From NCBI RefSeq assembly GCF_900128985.1, contig NZ_FQUC01000006.1:1-64000 (forward strand): a stretch of DNA of 64,000 nucleotides, in the 5' to 3' direction. Numbering within the stretch: position 1 is the stretch's first letter; every line of letters starts with the position of its first letter. The notes beneath the pieces are model-generated. The model had not been told where the DNA came from. It worked only from the letters and a program-made list of their open reading frames with translations, and searched no databases. Shown piece after piece: positions 27,093 through 36,786 of this stretch. This DNA comes from Indolivaga macrotermitis (lineage in GTDB: Bacteria; Bacteroidota; Bacteroidia; Bacteroidales; Dysgonomonadaceae). The position numbers and the translations under genes are program-made.

Positions 27093-28250
27093 ATGACAAA
27101 AGGTACATTTCCTGTAGAAAGCTTCAAAGGTATCGAAACCCCGTTCTATTATTACGATATCGATCTTTTGAAGAAAACTTTAAGTATTGTCAAAGAGTTG
27201 ACCCACAAATACGGTTATCACCAACATTATGCAGTAAAAGCCAATGCTAACCATAAAATACTTCAGCTGATCGCTGCTGCCGGATTCGGAGCAGACTGTG
27301 TTAGCGGAAACGAAGTAAAAGCGGCCATAAGCGCCGGATTCCCTTGTTCTAAGATAGTATTTGCCGGAGTAGGCAAGACCGATAAAGAAATCAATCTGGG
27401 AATCGACTATAATATTTTCTGTTTTAATGTAGAATCACTTCCCGAGTTGGAAGTAATCAATGAACTGGCAGAGAAAAAAGGCAAGAAAGTTTCGGTTGCG
27501 ATCCGTATAAACCCTAATGTAGACGCTCATACACACGAATATATTACTACCGGATTGAATGAGAATAAATTCGGATTCAGTATGTCATCACTCGATAAAG
27601 TATTTGATAAAATCAAAACACTACAAAACATCGAACTGATAGGCCTGCATTTCCATATAGGATCTCAAATCACGGAAGTAGAAACATTCGAACCTCTTTG
27701 CGAACGTATCAACGAACTTCAAAACCAATGCGAAGCCAAGGGTATACAACTAAAGAATATCAATGTCGGAGGCGGCTTAGGTATCGATTATGATGACCCG
27801 AACGCAAATCCGGTTCCTCCATTTGAAGCATACTTTGAGTTATTCCACAAGAACCTCGAACTTAGAAAAGATCAGATGGTTCATTTCGAATTAGGTCGTT
27901 CAATTGTTGCTCAGTGCGGAGCGTTGATTTCGCGGGTTACATACGTTAAAGAAGGCGACAGCAAAAAATTCGTTATTCTGGATGCCGGTATGACAGACCT
28001 TATTCGTCCAGCTTTATATCAGGCATATCACAAAGTAGAGAATATATCTTCGGATCTGCCCATCGAAAAATACGATGTGGTAGGACCTATCTGTGAATCG
28101 TCAGACAGTTTTGTTAAGGATTATGAATTGAACGGCACAAAACGGGGCGATCTGGTAGCACTTCGTTCAGCAGGTGCTTACGGAGAGATTATGGCTTCGC
28201 AATATAATTGCAGGGAAATACCTAAAGCCTATTTTTCTGATAAATTATAA
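27093..28250 (+). CDS. lysA: Diaminopimelate decarboxylase
   Basis: A 385-residue PLP enzyme converting meso-diaminopimelate to lysine. The PLP Lys is in HYAVKANAN, and the barrel shows GLHFHIGSQ and NVGGGLGIDYDDP for phosphate binding. The C-terminal substrate motif VGPICESSD carries the active-site Cys. SAGAYGEIMAS closes the domain. All expected residues are present, unlike the aspartokinase homologue 22 nt upstream with which it is probably co-transcribed. A hairpin follows at 28275-28307. Confidence 0.97.
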   Translation: MTKGTFPVESFKGIETPFYYYDIDLLKKTLSIVKELTHKYGYHQHYAVKANANHKILQLIAAAGFGADCVSGNEVKAAISAGFPCSKIVFAGVGKTDKEINLGIDYNIFCFNVESLPELEVINELAEKKGKKVSVAIRINPNVDAHTHEYITTGLNENKFGFSMSSLDKVFDKIKTLQNIELIGLHFHIGSQITEVETFEPLCERINELQNQCEAKGIQLKNINVGGGLGIDYDDPNANPVPPFEAYFELFHKNLELRKDQMVHFELGRSIVAQCGALISRVTYVKEGDSKKFVILDAGMTDLIRPALYQAYHKVENISSDLPIEKYDVVGPICESSDSFVKDYELNGTKRGDLVALRSAGAYGEIMASQYNCREIPKAYFSDKL

Positions 28251-28274
28251 AACAACATATCAACTATAATAAAG

Positions 28275-28307
28275 GAGAAAGTCAAGGTCTAATATCTTGA
28301 CTTTCTC
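28275..28307 (+). terminator. Hairpin after lysA
   Basis: A perfect 12-bp stem (28275-28286 with 28296-28307) and a 9-nt loop, but only a weak T-rich tail. It may attenuate rather than fully stop transcription. Confidence 0.6.
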
Positions 28308-28341
28308 ATATATTTATAAGGAAAGTACACTTTTTTGTCAG

Positions 28342-29508
28342 ATGGAACAGTTTATATCATCTTTCACTTATGATTTGGTAGGAATAATAATATTATTAGT
28401 CCTATTGGTCTTATTAGCTATCCAGATATATTTTTATCTGGCATATTACAAAAAGCCGTTGACCTATTACAATAATAATAAGGATAACGGACTCCACCCG
28501 AACACACCATCTGTATCGGTAATAATAATAGGAAAAGACGAATCTCAGAATCTCGAAAAATGCCTTCCGGAAATTCTAAATCAGGATTATCCTAATTTTG
28601 AAGTAATCGTCGTGAATGAAGGCGCAACCGACGAAACCGAATTTCTTCTCAAAAAGCTAAAGAGAGAATACTCGAACCTATATAGTACTTTTTCGCCAAT
28701 ACCGGACAACGATGAAGATGTCAGGAATAAAGTATTACCTCTCACTATTGGGATCAAAGCAGCACGCAAAGACATCCTACTGTTTACAGAAGCAGACTCT
28801 ATACCTGTAAACAACCAGTGGATCAGAACGATGGTAGCTCCACTGAACGAAGATAAACAAATAGCGCTGGGCTATAGCCGTTTTAAGAGAAAAGATCAAT
28901 CATGGGCTAACATTGCTGTTTTCGACAATTTGATATTCTCCTTACAATATCTGTCATCGGCCATCAAACACAGGCCATTTGCCGGAACTTACCGTAATAT
29001 TGCCTATCGAAAACAATTATTTTTCGATAATAAAGGTTTTTCTGCTTCATTAAACTACAATAATGCCGAGCTTATTTTTGTAAATCAGATAATGGATACA
29101 AATAACACTGTTGTTATACTAGACAAAAACGGATATGTATCTACCGAACTGCAAAGCTATAATCAATGGAGAGAAATAAAAACATCGTATTATCGCGGTG
29201 AATATCATTTTTCTAAATTCACAGGAAGTTTCTTTTCTACAGAAACAACTACACGATATCTTTTTTATATACTGACTTTAGGAGGAATCGCATATAGCGC
29301 AATATCTCTATTGTGGGCGTATTTAGGAGCATCTGTATTATTATTCCTGATCAGATACATTACTCAGGTAATAACTCTGAATAAAATCACCGAGCATTTT
29401 GAAACACCTAAATACAGATTGTCGCTACCTATGCTCGAGCTGCTTCAACCATATATCAATTCGGGATTTGTATCGATGGCCAGAAGCAGAAAACGCAAAA
29501 GAAAATAA
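28342..29508 (+). CDS. Membrane-bound family 2 glycosyltransferase
   Basis: A 388-residue glycosyltransferase with an N-terminal membrane helix (about 10-34), a GT-A domain (SVSVIIIGKDESQNLEKCL, VVNEGATDET, the EADSIP acidic motif), and two or three C-terminal helices (about 310-350). It resembles processive or polyprenol-linked sugar transferases. The ATG at 28342 is preferred over 28297, which lies inside the lysA terminator hairpin. The final residues are strongly basic (SRKRKRK). It may contribute to surface glycans; substrate unknown. A bidirectional terminator follows. Confidence 0.88.
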   Translation: MEQFISSFTYDLVGIIILLVLLVLLAIQIYFYLAYYKKPLTYYNNNKDNGLHPNTPSVSVIIIGKDESQNLEKCLPEILNQDYPNFEVIVVNEGATDETEFLLKKLKREYSNLYSTFSPIPDNDEDVRNKVLPLTIGIKAARKDILLFTEADSIPVNNQWIRTMVAPLNEDKQIALGYSRFKRKDQSWANIAVFDNLIFSLQYLSSAIKHRPFAGTYRNIAYRKQLFFDNKGFSASLNYNNAELIFVNQIMDTNNTVVILDKNGYVSTELQSYNQWREIKTSYYRGEYHFSKFTGSFFSTETTTRYLFYILTLGGIAYSAISLLWAYLGASVLLFLIRYITQVITLNKITEHFETPKYRLSLPMLELLQPYINSGFVSMARSRKRKRK

Positions 29509-29530
29509 AGACACCAATATATCTAAACTA

Positions 29531-29559
29531 AAAAAGGACTCATATTTCGAGTCCTTTTT
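29531..29559. terminator. Bidirectional terminator between glycosyltransferase and exosortase
   Basis: A perfect 11-bp stem (29531-29541 with 29549-29559) with a 7-nt loop. It contains the stop codon of the minus-strand exosortase gene (29540-29542). Confidence 0.85.
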
Positions 29560-30232
29560 GAGTTTCCAATTTATTCTTTTGGTATGGAAGATTAAACTTC
29601 TCGTGCCAATAAAGCCACAACAAAAACATAACTCCATCGTAATATACCCATTTGAATATGCCATCGTGAAAGAAATAATACCAGTCGCGATAGAATTCCC
29701 AGTACATTTTAGGAGAACCATCCCATGTTAAACCTTTCATCGATTCGTTCACAGGTATAAACCACTCCGGAAATCCATCCTTAATTACAAATGAAGTTAT
29801 TACCAACCGGAATATATTAATCGAAGCTAAAATTAACAATGATATGGGTATGAAATACAACTTCTTTTTCCACGGGCCAAAATAACAAACTATTATAAAG
29901 GTAAACAACAGCATTTGCTTCACCCCTGTACAACCCCATACAATTTTCATCTTTAACGAATTATCAAAGTATATCAATAATCCATCAATATTATAATTGT
30001 GGTATCCGAACAGATCATGTATCAGCCAATAAGTAAAGTCTGCCGTAATCCGGCATATCGGATAAATCGTATCTGTAAAATCACGCCCAAGAATAAGTAA
30101 CTGGCTTTCGTCAGCTCCTTCGTGTACACATAATTTCCACAAAAATTCAAAAAAGAGAAACAAGGCAAGGAAATATAAAATCCCCTTGAAAGGCTCTATT
30201 TTTTTTAATAATTGTCGGATTAGAGATGGCAT
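29540..30232 (-). CDS. Exosortase/archaeosortase family membrane protease
   Basis: A 230-residue multi-pass protein of the exosortase family, which cleaves C-terminal sorting signals and transfers proteins to an anchor. The expected triad is present: Cys101 in WGCTGVKQM, Arg142 in INIFRLV, and His189 in YFFHDGIFKWVYYDG. About six hydrophobic helices surround them. Bacteroidetes carry several subtypes (XrtF, XrtK, XrtN and others), and I cannot assign one. No PEP-CTERM-like target is seen nearby, so its substrate is elsewhere or the enzyme has another role. A -7 box TATCTTTG (minus strand, 30265-30272) precedes it. Confidence 0.83.
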   Translation of the reverse strand: MPSLIRQLLKKIEPFKGILYFLALFLFFEFLWKLCVHEGADESQLLILGRDFTDTIYPICRITADFTYWLIHDLFGYHNYNIDGLLIYFDNSLKMKIVWGCTGVKQMLLFTFIIVCYFGPWKKKLYFIPISLLILASINIFRLVITSFVIKDGFPEWFIPVNESMKGLTWDGSPKMYWEFYRDWYYFFHDGIFKWVYYDGVMFLLWLYWHEKFNLPYQKNKLETQKGLEI

Positions 30233-30264
30233 TTACCAATTATATATGGGTGAATAATAGTATA

Positions 30265-30272
30265 CAAAGATA
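30265..30272 (-). promoter_or_regulatory. Probable -7 element for the exosortase gene
   Basis: The minus strand reads TATCTTTG about 33 nt before the start at 30232. Confidence 0.5.
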
Positions 30273-30449
30273 CTAAATTCTGTTGTATTAGAAGATTTTA
30301 GAGCAATAAACTATATATACCGAAAACCAGTACAACCTATTATAATCTCAGCGGCACTTACATTTCTAACTTATAGTTAAGATATGCAAATTTTGCAATA
30401 AAATCAGTATTGGAGGTAAAAAGGCACTGAAATCTCAACTAAAAAATAA

Positions 30450-30457
30450 TACATTTG
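30450..30457 (+). promoter_or_regulatory. Probable -7 element for the barrel-lptC pair
   Basis: TACATTTG fits TAnnTTTG 50 nt before the ATG at 30508. No clear -33 is visible. Confidence 0.5.
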
Positions 30458-30507
30458 CAAACTAAAGATAATCTTTAAAATTCATCATTGAATTTATTTT
30501 CATACTA

Positions 30508-31815
30508 ATGCAGAAATATAAAAAACTATTATTTGCGACTAGTCTATGTATTGTCTGTATCGCTCCGATACAGGGACAAAATACAAACTCTCCGTACAGT
30601 CGCTATGGATACGGTGTGTTAGAAGGGCAAGCAGTAGGAGCATCCAAAGGGATGGGTGGTATCAGTTATGGTGTACAAGGCTTGAATTCGAACCCCGGTA
30701 ATCCGGCTTCTTATGCAGGAGTTGATTCCTTGACTTTCCTCTTCGACATAGGCGTTTCCTATAATAAATCCAGATTAAGTGAAGGTAGTTACAAACAAAA
30801 CGACGACAACGGAGGTCTGGATTATATTGCAATGCAATTTCCATTAGCGAAAAAATTCGGAATGAGTTTAGGTATACTCCCCTACTCGTCTGTCGGATAC
30901 TCATTCGGGACTGTAGAAAGTACAGGATCCGTTTCAACTAAAAAGGTGTTTGAAGGTTCGGGTAATATCAGCCAACTTTATGGAGGACTGGCATACTCTC
31001 CCATTCAAAACTTATCGGTTGGAGCCAATATTTCATACATTTTCGGAAATACGACTTATACAAGATCGCTAACTGTACAAAATGTATCAGACGCCAATCA
31101 GGAAAATTCATACCATAAGTTAACAGTAAACATGCTGAAATTTGACTTTGGTATTCAATATGCTCTACCTCTTAACAAAGAAGACCGCCTGATATTAGGA
31201 GCAGTTTTCTCTCCTAAGATAAAATCTTCAGGCAAAATAAATGCCATCCATAGTATCGGAAGTTCTTCCGGAACGCTTCTTGAAAGCGACACGGCGTCTT
31301 ATACCGGTAACCTTGCACCAACGGACCTACCAAATACTTTCGGCTTAGGATTCACTTGGAGCCACAAAAGCAATCTGGTTATTGGAGCGGATGTTACTTA
31401 CCAGAATTGGGAAAAGGTTCGCTACTCGGAATATATGGAGGATCAGATGGATAGTAAAGAAAGATTCAACAACCGATGGAAATTTAACGGAGGTATTGAA
31501 TATTGTATAGATCCCAGAGACAGAAGTTTCTTGAAAAGAATGAAATTCAGAGGAGGTCTCAACTATGCCAACTCCTATATGAATGTACAGTCCAGTGACG
31601 GTTCTGTTTCAGGCTATAAAGAATATGGTGCAACCGTTGGGTTCGGATTTCCATTATTGGATCCATATACAAGACGCACCTCGTATATCAATCTAAATTT
31701 TGAATATACTAATATTTCGCCGGACAAATCAAACCTTATTAAAGAACAATACTTTGGTATATCTGTAGGGCTTTGCCTGAACGATTTATGGTTCATGAAA
31801 AACAAATTCAGATAA
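30508..31815 (+). CDS. Outer-membrane beta-barrel protein encoded with lptC
   Basis: A 435-residue outer-membrane protein with signal peptide ending near residue 23 (IAPIQGQ). The start NTNSPYSRYGYGVL, then MGGISYGVQGLNSNPGNPASYAGVDS, is typical of the FadL/OmpP1-like barrel found before lptC in Bacteroidetes. Alternating hydrophobic strands with terminal aromatic residues run through the chain, ending in WFMKNKFR. FadL members take up hydrophobic compounds, but this subgroup is uncharacterised. It precedes lptC by 28 nt, which may tie it to outer-membrane biogenesis. Confidence 0.82.
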   Translation: MQKYKKLLFATSLCIVCIAPIQGQNTNSPYSRYGYGVLEGQAVGASKGMGGISYGVQGLNSNPGNPASYAGVDSLTFLFDIGVSYNKSRLSEGSYKQNDDNGGLDYIAMQFPLAKKFGMSLGILPYSSVGYSFGTVESTGSVSTKKVFEGSGNISQLYGGLAYSPIQNLSVGANISYIFGNTTYTRSLTVQNVSDANQENSYHKLTVNMLKFDFGIQYALPLNKEDRLILGAVFSPKIKSSGKINAIHSIGSSSGTLLESDTASYTGNLAPTDLPNTFGLGFTWSHKSNLVIGADVTYQNWEKVRYSEYMEDQMDSKERFNNRWKFNGGIEYCIDPRDRSFLKRMKFRGGLNYANSYMNVQSSDGSVSGYKEYGATVGFGFPLLDPYTRRTSYINLNFEYTNISPDKSNLIKEQYFGISVGLCLNDLWFMKNKFR

Positions 31816-31843
31816 AACCTGAAACGATTATAGACTTTATCAA

Positions 31844-32467
31844 ATGCTTCTCACCAGACAGAAAAAGCAAAGACAATCTATTATAGCCATTAGGATACTT
31901 ATTGCAGGTATCCTAATGTTGTATTTCGTAACATCGTGTGGTAATGAAAAGCAAGAACTTGTAGACCAACCTCTTGACCGTGAGACGATGCCTGCGATTC
32001 ACGATGACAGTGTTACCATGTTTATTTCCGATTCCGGAATAATCAGGTACAAAGTCTTAACCAAGGACTGGCAGATTTTCGATACATCTAAAGACCCACA
32101 CTGGTATTTTCCTAAAGGATTATATGTTGAAAGATTTGACTCTACATATCAGACTTTAGCTACATTGAAAGCAGACACTGCGTGGAACTTTACACAACGC
32201 AGACTGTGGCGGCTGAAAGGTCATGTTTTTATCAGAAATACAAAAGATGAAACTTTTAGTACCGAAGAATTATTCTGGGACGAAAGACTACAGAAAGTTT
32301 ACTCAGATAAATACATCGAAATAAACAGGCCCGAAAAACTAATGCTGAAAGGTATAGGGTTTGAGTCTAACATGAGTATGACCCAATACCGTATTTTCAA
32401 GCCTCACGATACAAATGTCTTTGTTAATGAAACCAGTGAAGCTCAACAAGCACAGGATACTCAATAA
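31844..32467 (+). CDS. lptC: LPS export protein LptC, lipoprotein form
   Basis: A 207-residue LptC homologue. LptC receives lipopolysaccharide from the LptBFG transporter and passes it to LptA. The N-terminal segment has a membrane helix and an apparent lipobox ending VTSC (Cys32). The mature beta-jellyroll starts at the MFISDSGIIRYKV segment and shows the Bacteroidetes LptC pattern FPKGLYVERFD, LKADTAWNFTQRRLWRLKGHVFIRN and FSTEELFWDERLQKVYSDKYIEI. It is translated just after the barrel gene, followed by the PpiD-like foldase. Confidence 0.9.
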   Translation: MLLTRQKKQRQSIIAIRILIAGILMLYFVTSCGNEKQELVDQPLDRETMPAIHDDSVTMFISDSGIIRYKVLTKDWQIFDTSKDPHWYFPKGLYVERFDSTYQTLATLKADTAWNFTQRRLWRLKGHVFIRNTKDETFSTEELFWDERLQKVYSDKYIEINRPEKLMLKGIGFESNMSMTQYRIFKPHDTNVFVNETSEAQQAQDTQ

Positions 32468-32518
32468 CCTTTTTGGACATCAGAAAGATATTGATTACCG
32501 AAATCTTACATCTATAGA

Positions 32519-32526
32519 TATTTTTG
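32519..32526 (+). promoter_or_regulatory. Possible -7 element for the foldase gene
   Basis: TATTTTTG occurs 101 nt before the ATG at 32627 in the 159-nt gap after lptC. No -33 is evident. Confidence 0.4.
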
Positions 32527-32626
32527 CAGATTTGAGCAAAAATTAAAGCTAAAATGATTATCTTCGCTCGCTAAAATATTGGAGAATAAATAAATAATAA
32601 TATAATAAATTAATCGTTCATTTTAA

Positions 32627-34744
32627 ATGGCTGTATTACAAAAAATTAGAAACAAGTCCGGACTTTTAGTCGGAGTAATTGCCGTTGGATTATTAGCCTT
32701 CGTTTTACCTTGGGGCGAAATAACATCATTAATCCGCACACAGAAAGACAAAGCATTTGTCGTGGATGGAGATATTGTTTCAACAGGAGCTTACCATGAA
32801 AGGATCACAAATTTTGAGACATTCCAAAAGATGATCAGCGGACAAACCTCACTCGATGAGAATACTTCCTCACAAATAAGAGAGTTTGTTTACGAGCAAA
32901 TGGTAAAAGAAATGATGCTCGACAAAGAAGCCGAAAAAATCGGTTTAAGTGTAACTGACGAAGAACTCACCGATATGATTTCGGGAGCTAACCCTTCACC
33001 GATGTTACGTCAAATACCTCTGTTCGTAGACCCACAAACAGGTCAGTTCAGTGTACAGGCTCTGAATCAGTTCCTGTCATTGGTTAATACTGATATAAAA
33101 AGTGTACCTCTGGAACAACAAGCTCAATTAGAAGGTCTGAAATCTGTATGGGAAACTATCAGAGGCATGATCAAATATCAACGCTTAGAAGAAAAATACA
33201 ATTCGTTGATCGCTAACGCTGTTATCACTAATGATATCGAAGCTAAAGCAAACAGCGAGGCTACAAAAGCAACTTCTGATATTGCATATGTTATAAACAG
33301 ATATTCTTCGGTTCCCGATTCAACTGTTTCTGTTACAGATAAAGAAATCGAGAAACTATACAATGAACGTAAGAACAATTTCAAAACACAAGATGAATTA
33401 AGAAAAATCTCTTATTTCACTAAACAAATTGTTCCAAGTGATGCAGACTATGCTGCGATAGAAAAAGAAGCGAACACTGCCCGTGAGAAATTAGCAAGTT
33501 CAGAAAATCCGGCTCTTGTGGTAGCAGACTATTCGGAAGTTCCTTATCAGGATATTTATTTCTCAGAAAAAAATCTGTCACAAGAGGAAGCCCAGTTTGC
33601 TAAAACAGCCTCAAATGGTGATATATATGGTCCGATCCGTGATAATGATGCATATCGCATTTACAAACTGATAGACCGTACCGCTGCTCCTGATTCAGTG
33701 AAAATGAGAATGATCATTGTTCCTGAAGGCGCTGATAAACTTGCTGCTGCAGCTAAAGCAGATAGTATCATCAATGTTATCAAACAAGGTAAAGATTTTG
33801 CGACAGTTGCAAACGAAATATTCCCTCAATCGAACGGAGGCGAAGTTGGTTGGGTAACAGAGCCACAATTAGCTAGCGCAGGTAAAGAATTTGTTGATGC
33901 CGCATTCAAAACTCCAACCGGAGAAATCACAAAATTGAATCTTCAAGGTCAAATACAAATAATCAAAATTGAGGAAAAAACTCAACCTATTACTAAGTAC
34001 AAATTAGCCCTGATTCAGATACCGGTAACGGTGAGTGATCAAACTCTGGCTGGTTTGGATAATGAAATGAACGAATTTGTAGCTCAAAACGGAAATGCAA
34101 GTAATTTTGTAAAAGCGGCTCAGGACAAAGGTTACAATGTTGTACCTAATACAGTAATTAGTGGAGCATATCCTAATATTGCACAAATAAACGGGTCAAG
34201 ACAAGTTATATCTTGGGCTTTCCATGAAAAGGTTGGCTCTATCAAAAAATTCGACCTGTCTGACTACAAAATCGTAGCAGTAATTAACTCTAAGATAGAT
34301 GCAGGCTACCTGCCTGTTTCCGAAGTTAAAGATGTATTGAAGTCTGAACTTGTAAGAGATAAGAAAGCAGAGAAGATGATAACTGATCTGAAAGCTAAAA
34401 ACCTGACAACTCTGGGTGATTATGCCCAATCACTTGGTTCGAAAGTAGATACTGTTAAGTTTGTTACTTTCAACACACCGAATATCATGGGAATAGGCCG
34501 TGAATCAGCATTAAATGTTTATGCCGAAGTTGGACAAGTTAATAAGATGGAAGGCCCTGTCAAAGGAGATAACGGAGTTCTAGTTCTTACAGTTTTAAAT
34601 AAAACAGACCAAAGTAAAGACTTCAATATCGAATCTTTCAAACAAACAGCAAATAGTCAAAACATGTATCGTGTGATGTCTCAGGCTATGCAGGTATTAA
34701 AAGAAAAGATGGCTGTAAAAGACAACAGAATAGAATTCTTCTAA
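32627..34744 (+). CDS. PpiD/SurA-type periplasmic peptidyl-prolyl isomerase
   Basis: A 705-residue inner-membrane-anchored chaperone. A short cytosolic N-terminus (MAVLQKIRNKSG) and a single helix (about 12-28) are followed by a SurA-type N-terminal helical domain (about 35-270; VKEMMLDKEAEKIGLSVTDEEL). A parvulin domain follows at about 350-450 (KMRMIIVPEGADKLAAAAKADSII, IFPQSNGGEVGWV), and a second degenerate parvulin-like region towards the C-terminus. PpiD helps proteins leaving the Sec translocon fold, and a role in outer-membrane protein biogenesis fits its place after lptC. A terminator follows at 34773-34803. Confidence 0.9.
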   Translation: MAVLQKIRNKSGLLVGVIAVGLLAFVLPWGEITSLIRTQKDKAFVVDGDIVSTGAYHERITNFETFQKMISGQTSLDENTSSQIREFVYEQMVKEMMLDKEAEKIGLSVTDEELTDMISGANPSPMLRQIPLFVDPQTGQFSVQALNQFLSLVNTDIKSVPLEQQAQLEGLKSVWETIRGMIKYQRLEEKYNSLIANAVITNDIEAKANSEATKATSDIAYVINRYSSVPDSTVSVTDKEIEKLYNERKNNFKTQDELRKISYFTKQIVPSDADYAAIEKEANTAREKLASSENPALVVADYSEVPYQDIYFSEKNLSQEEAQFAKTASNGDIYGPIRDNDAYRIYKLIDRTAAPDSVKMRMIIVPEGADKLAAAAKADSIINVIKQGKDFATVANEIFPQSNGGEVGWVTEPQLASAGKEFVDAAFKTPTGEITKLNLQGQIQIIKIEEKTQPITKYKLALIQIPVTVSDQTLAGLDNEMNEFVAQNGNASNFVKAAQDKGYNVVPNTVISGAYPNIAQINGSRQVISWAFHEKVGSIKKFDLSDYKIVAVINSKIDAGYLPVSEVKDVLKSELVRDKKAEKMITDLKAKNLTTLGDYAQSLGSKVDTVKFVTFNTPNIMGIGRESALNVYAEVGQVNKMEGPVKGDNGVLVLTVLNKTDQSKDFNIESFKQTANSQNMYRVMSQAMQVLKEKMAVKDNRIEFF

Positions 34745-34772
34745 TTACAGAGAATACTAAAACATACTACAG

Positions 34773-34803
34773 AAGAGAATATCGAATCCGGTATTCTCTT
34801 TTG
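34773..34803 (+). terminator. Terminator after the foldase gene
   Basis: A perfect 9-bp stem (34773-34781 with 34792-34800) and a 10-nt loop, followed by a short T run. Confidence 0.75.
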
Positions 34804-34830
34804 CTTTTAAGAGGATATTACTTATTTTTG
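34800..34830 (+). promoter_or_regulatory. Promoter of nth
   Basis: TTTG (34800-34803), a 19-nt spacer and TATTTTTG (34823-34830). The -33 box overlaps the tail of the preceding terminator. Confidence 0.7.
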
Positions 34831-34855
34831 TATAAAGCTTTACACTTTTATCAGA

Positions 34856-35536
34856 ATGAAAAAAAAGGAAAGATACGAACACGTCATTAATTGGTTTGAA
34901 ACAAATGTCCCTATAGCCGTTACAGAATTACGATATGATAATCACTTCCATCTACTTATTGCGGTTATCCTTTCGGCACAATGTACGGACAAAAGAGTTA
35001 ATATGATAACCCCGCCACTGTTCGAAGCCTTCCCTACCCCTGAAGTTATGGCAGAAGTGTCCGTAGACGAAATATATGAATATATAAAGAGTGTTTCTTA
35101 TCCCAACAATAAGGCAAAGAACCTCTTGGGTATGGCTAAAAAGCTAATATCGGATTTTGGAGGTAAAGTTCCGGACACAATGGAAGAACTGGAGTCTATA
35201 CCCGGTGTCGGGCGAAAAACAGCCAATGTAATGCTCTCCGTAGCTTTCGACAAACCGGCTATGGCAGTTGACACCCATGTGTTCAGGGTATCAAACCGGA
35301 TAGGACTGACAACTAATTCGAAAACTCCTCTCGAAACAGAACGTGAGCTTGTCAAATATATACCGTCACGCCTATTGTCAATTGCACACCACTGGCTGAT
35401 ACTTCATGGCAGATATGTCTGCACAGCGAGAAGCCCTAAATGCGATGAGTGCGGAATTAGGCAATGGTGCCAATATTATATGAAGATAAACGGGGTAAAA
35501 TCTATCAAGAAAGATACAACAGCAGATAAGGATTAA
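34856..35536 (+). CDS. nth: Endonuclease III
   Basis: A 226-residue base-excision repair glycosylase and AP lyase for oxidised pyrimidines. The helix-hairpin-helix is ESIPGVGRKTANVML with the catalytic Lys, and the catalytic Asp lies in AVDTHVFRVSNR. The C-terminal [4Fe-4S] cluster ligands are C189, C196, C199 and C205, with the classical spacing C-x6-C-x2-C-x5-C. The stop overlaps by 4 nt with that of the convergent glycosyltransferase gene. Confidence 0.97.
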   Translation: MKKKERYEHVINWFETNVPIAVTELRYDNHFHLLIAVILSAQCTDKRVNMITPPLFEAFPTPEVMAEVSVDEIYEYIKSVSYPNNKAKNLLGMAKKLISDFGGKVPDTMEELESIPGVGRKTANVMLSVAFDKPAMAVDTHVFRVSNRIGLTTNSKTPLETERELVKYIPSRLLSIAHHWLILHGRYVCTARSPKCDECGIRQWCQYYMKINGVKSIKKDTTADKD

Positions 35537-36693
35537 ACACCGAGTATAGAATCGACCTCGGCCAACCATTCTTTATAATTAAAACGGCTCAGACATTCTT
35601 CTTTCTTTGATAGAAAATAAGGTAAAAGAGAAGGGTCATCCATAACCTTTTTCATTCCGGTATACACTCCGTCTGTACTATTCTCGGTTAGTATTCCATA
35701 TTTACCTTGTCCTACAACATCTTCCGGTCCTCCACATTTGGTTGTAACAACCGGAGTACCTAAAGTTATGGACTCAATAAGGGTCAGGGCAAAACTTTCT
35801 CGCGACGAAGGACATAAAAACCAATCTGCCGATTTCATGTAAGGAAATGGATTATCAACACGTCCCAACATTGTAATCCAATTTTCAAGTTTATAATCTA
35901 CAATCAGTTTTTGAAGATTTTCAAATTCCATTCCGTCTCCTAAAATAGTGACTCTAAACTCATAACCTTCCGCTCTTAGTTTATCTGCTGCGTAAATTAC
36001 ACGATCAACAGTTTTTTCATAAGACAATCGAATTACAATTATAAATTTAAGTCCTGCGAAATCCGATTTTTCAATATATTCTTCGGCCTTCTTTTCAATG
36101 CCCGATAAATCCAGTGCATTGTATAACACTCTAAGTTCCCTTTTCTGGACACCGTGGTGATATATATTAATATAACCGTCACGACAAGCTTCCGAAACAC
36201 AAATTATTTGGTCAAACTTATCAAAAGAACGGTTCATTCTTTGTATCTGAAAACGATTTAACGAATAACCGAACCATTCTTTTAGGGAATGGCTTGTATA
36301 ATCCCTCGGAAAAGGTTGATTCTGAATCCATAATATCTTAGACAACTTCATCCGGCTAAACATTATCGAATGAAAACAGTCTTTAAAGCAGACCAGTAAA
36401 TCGTAATCTTTTTCTTCGAAACCGACTAAACGGGTATATAAGCGGGGAAAAAAGACCAGCAGATTCTTATAAAATAACTTTTTAAATCCTTTCAACTCTA
36501 TTGGAAATAAATATTTCACAGGAACCTTGCCGGATACTCTTTTCAGTAAAACATCTTTTTCTGACGGATTGGGTAACAGCAATGTTACATCACATCCTTT
36601 TTCAGCAAGATGATTTAATAGGTTAACCAGCAAGATTTCTGTTCCTCCCATAAAGAAACAGTCATTAAATATGATAATCCGTTTTTGGGACAT
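35533..36693 (-). CDS. Family 4-type glycosyltransferase (GT-B)
   Basis: A 386-residue GT-B enzyme. The N-terminal domain starts IIIFNDCFFMGGTEILLVNLLNHLAEKG, a typical opening with a Gly-rich acceptor loop. The C-terminal nucleotide-sugar domain shows FIIVIRLSYEKTVDRVIYA, LGDGMEFENLQKL, and the conserved CPSSRESFALTLIESITLGTPVV with the E-x7-E-like motif. It probably acts in cell-surface polysaccharide assembly. The ATG at 36693 (MSQKRIII) is preferred to 36726. Donor and acceptor are unknown. Confidence 0.9.
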   Translation of the reverse strand: MSQKRIIIFNDCFFMGGTEILLVNLLNHLAEKGCDVTLLLPNPSEKDVLLKRVSGKVPVKYLFPIELKGFKKLFYKNLLVFFPRLYTRLVGFEEKDYDLLVCFKDCFHSIMFSRMKLSKILWIQNQPFPRDYTSHSLKEWFGYSLNRFQIQRMNRSFDKFDQIICVSEACRDGYINIYHHGVQKRELRVLYNALDLSGIEKKAEEYIEKSDFAGLKFIIVIRLSYEKTVDRVIYAADKLRAEGYEFRVTILGDGMEFENLQKLIVDYKLENWITMLGRVDNPFPYMKSADWFLCPSSRESFALTLIESITLGTPVVTTKCGGPEDVVGQGKYGILTENSTDGVYTGMKKVMDDPSLLPYFLSKKEECLSRFNYKEWLAEVDSILGV

Positions 36694-36786
36694 AATATCT
36701 CTTTCCTTTTCTATTTTCTTATACAATAATACTACAAAATAATAAGATAGACAATCAAATGATAATCATCCGGAAGCTTTCAACAA

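Noticed and set aside
28297-28341. Upstream start for the membrane glycosyltransferase
   Set aside because: It falls inside the lysA hairpin and adds residues before the membrane helix; the ATG at 28342 fits better.
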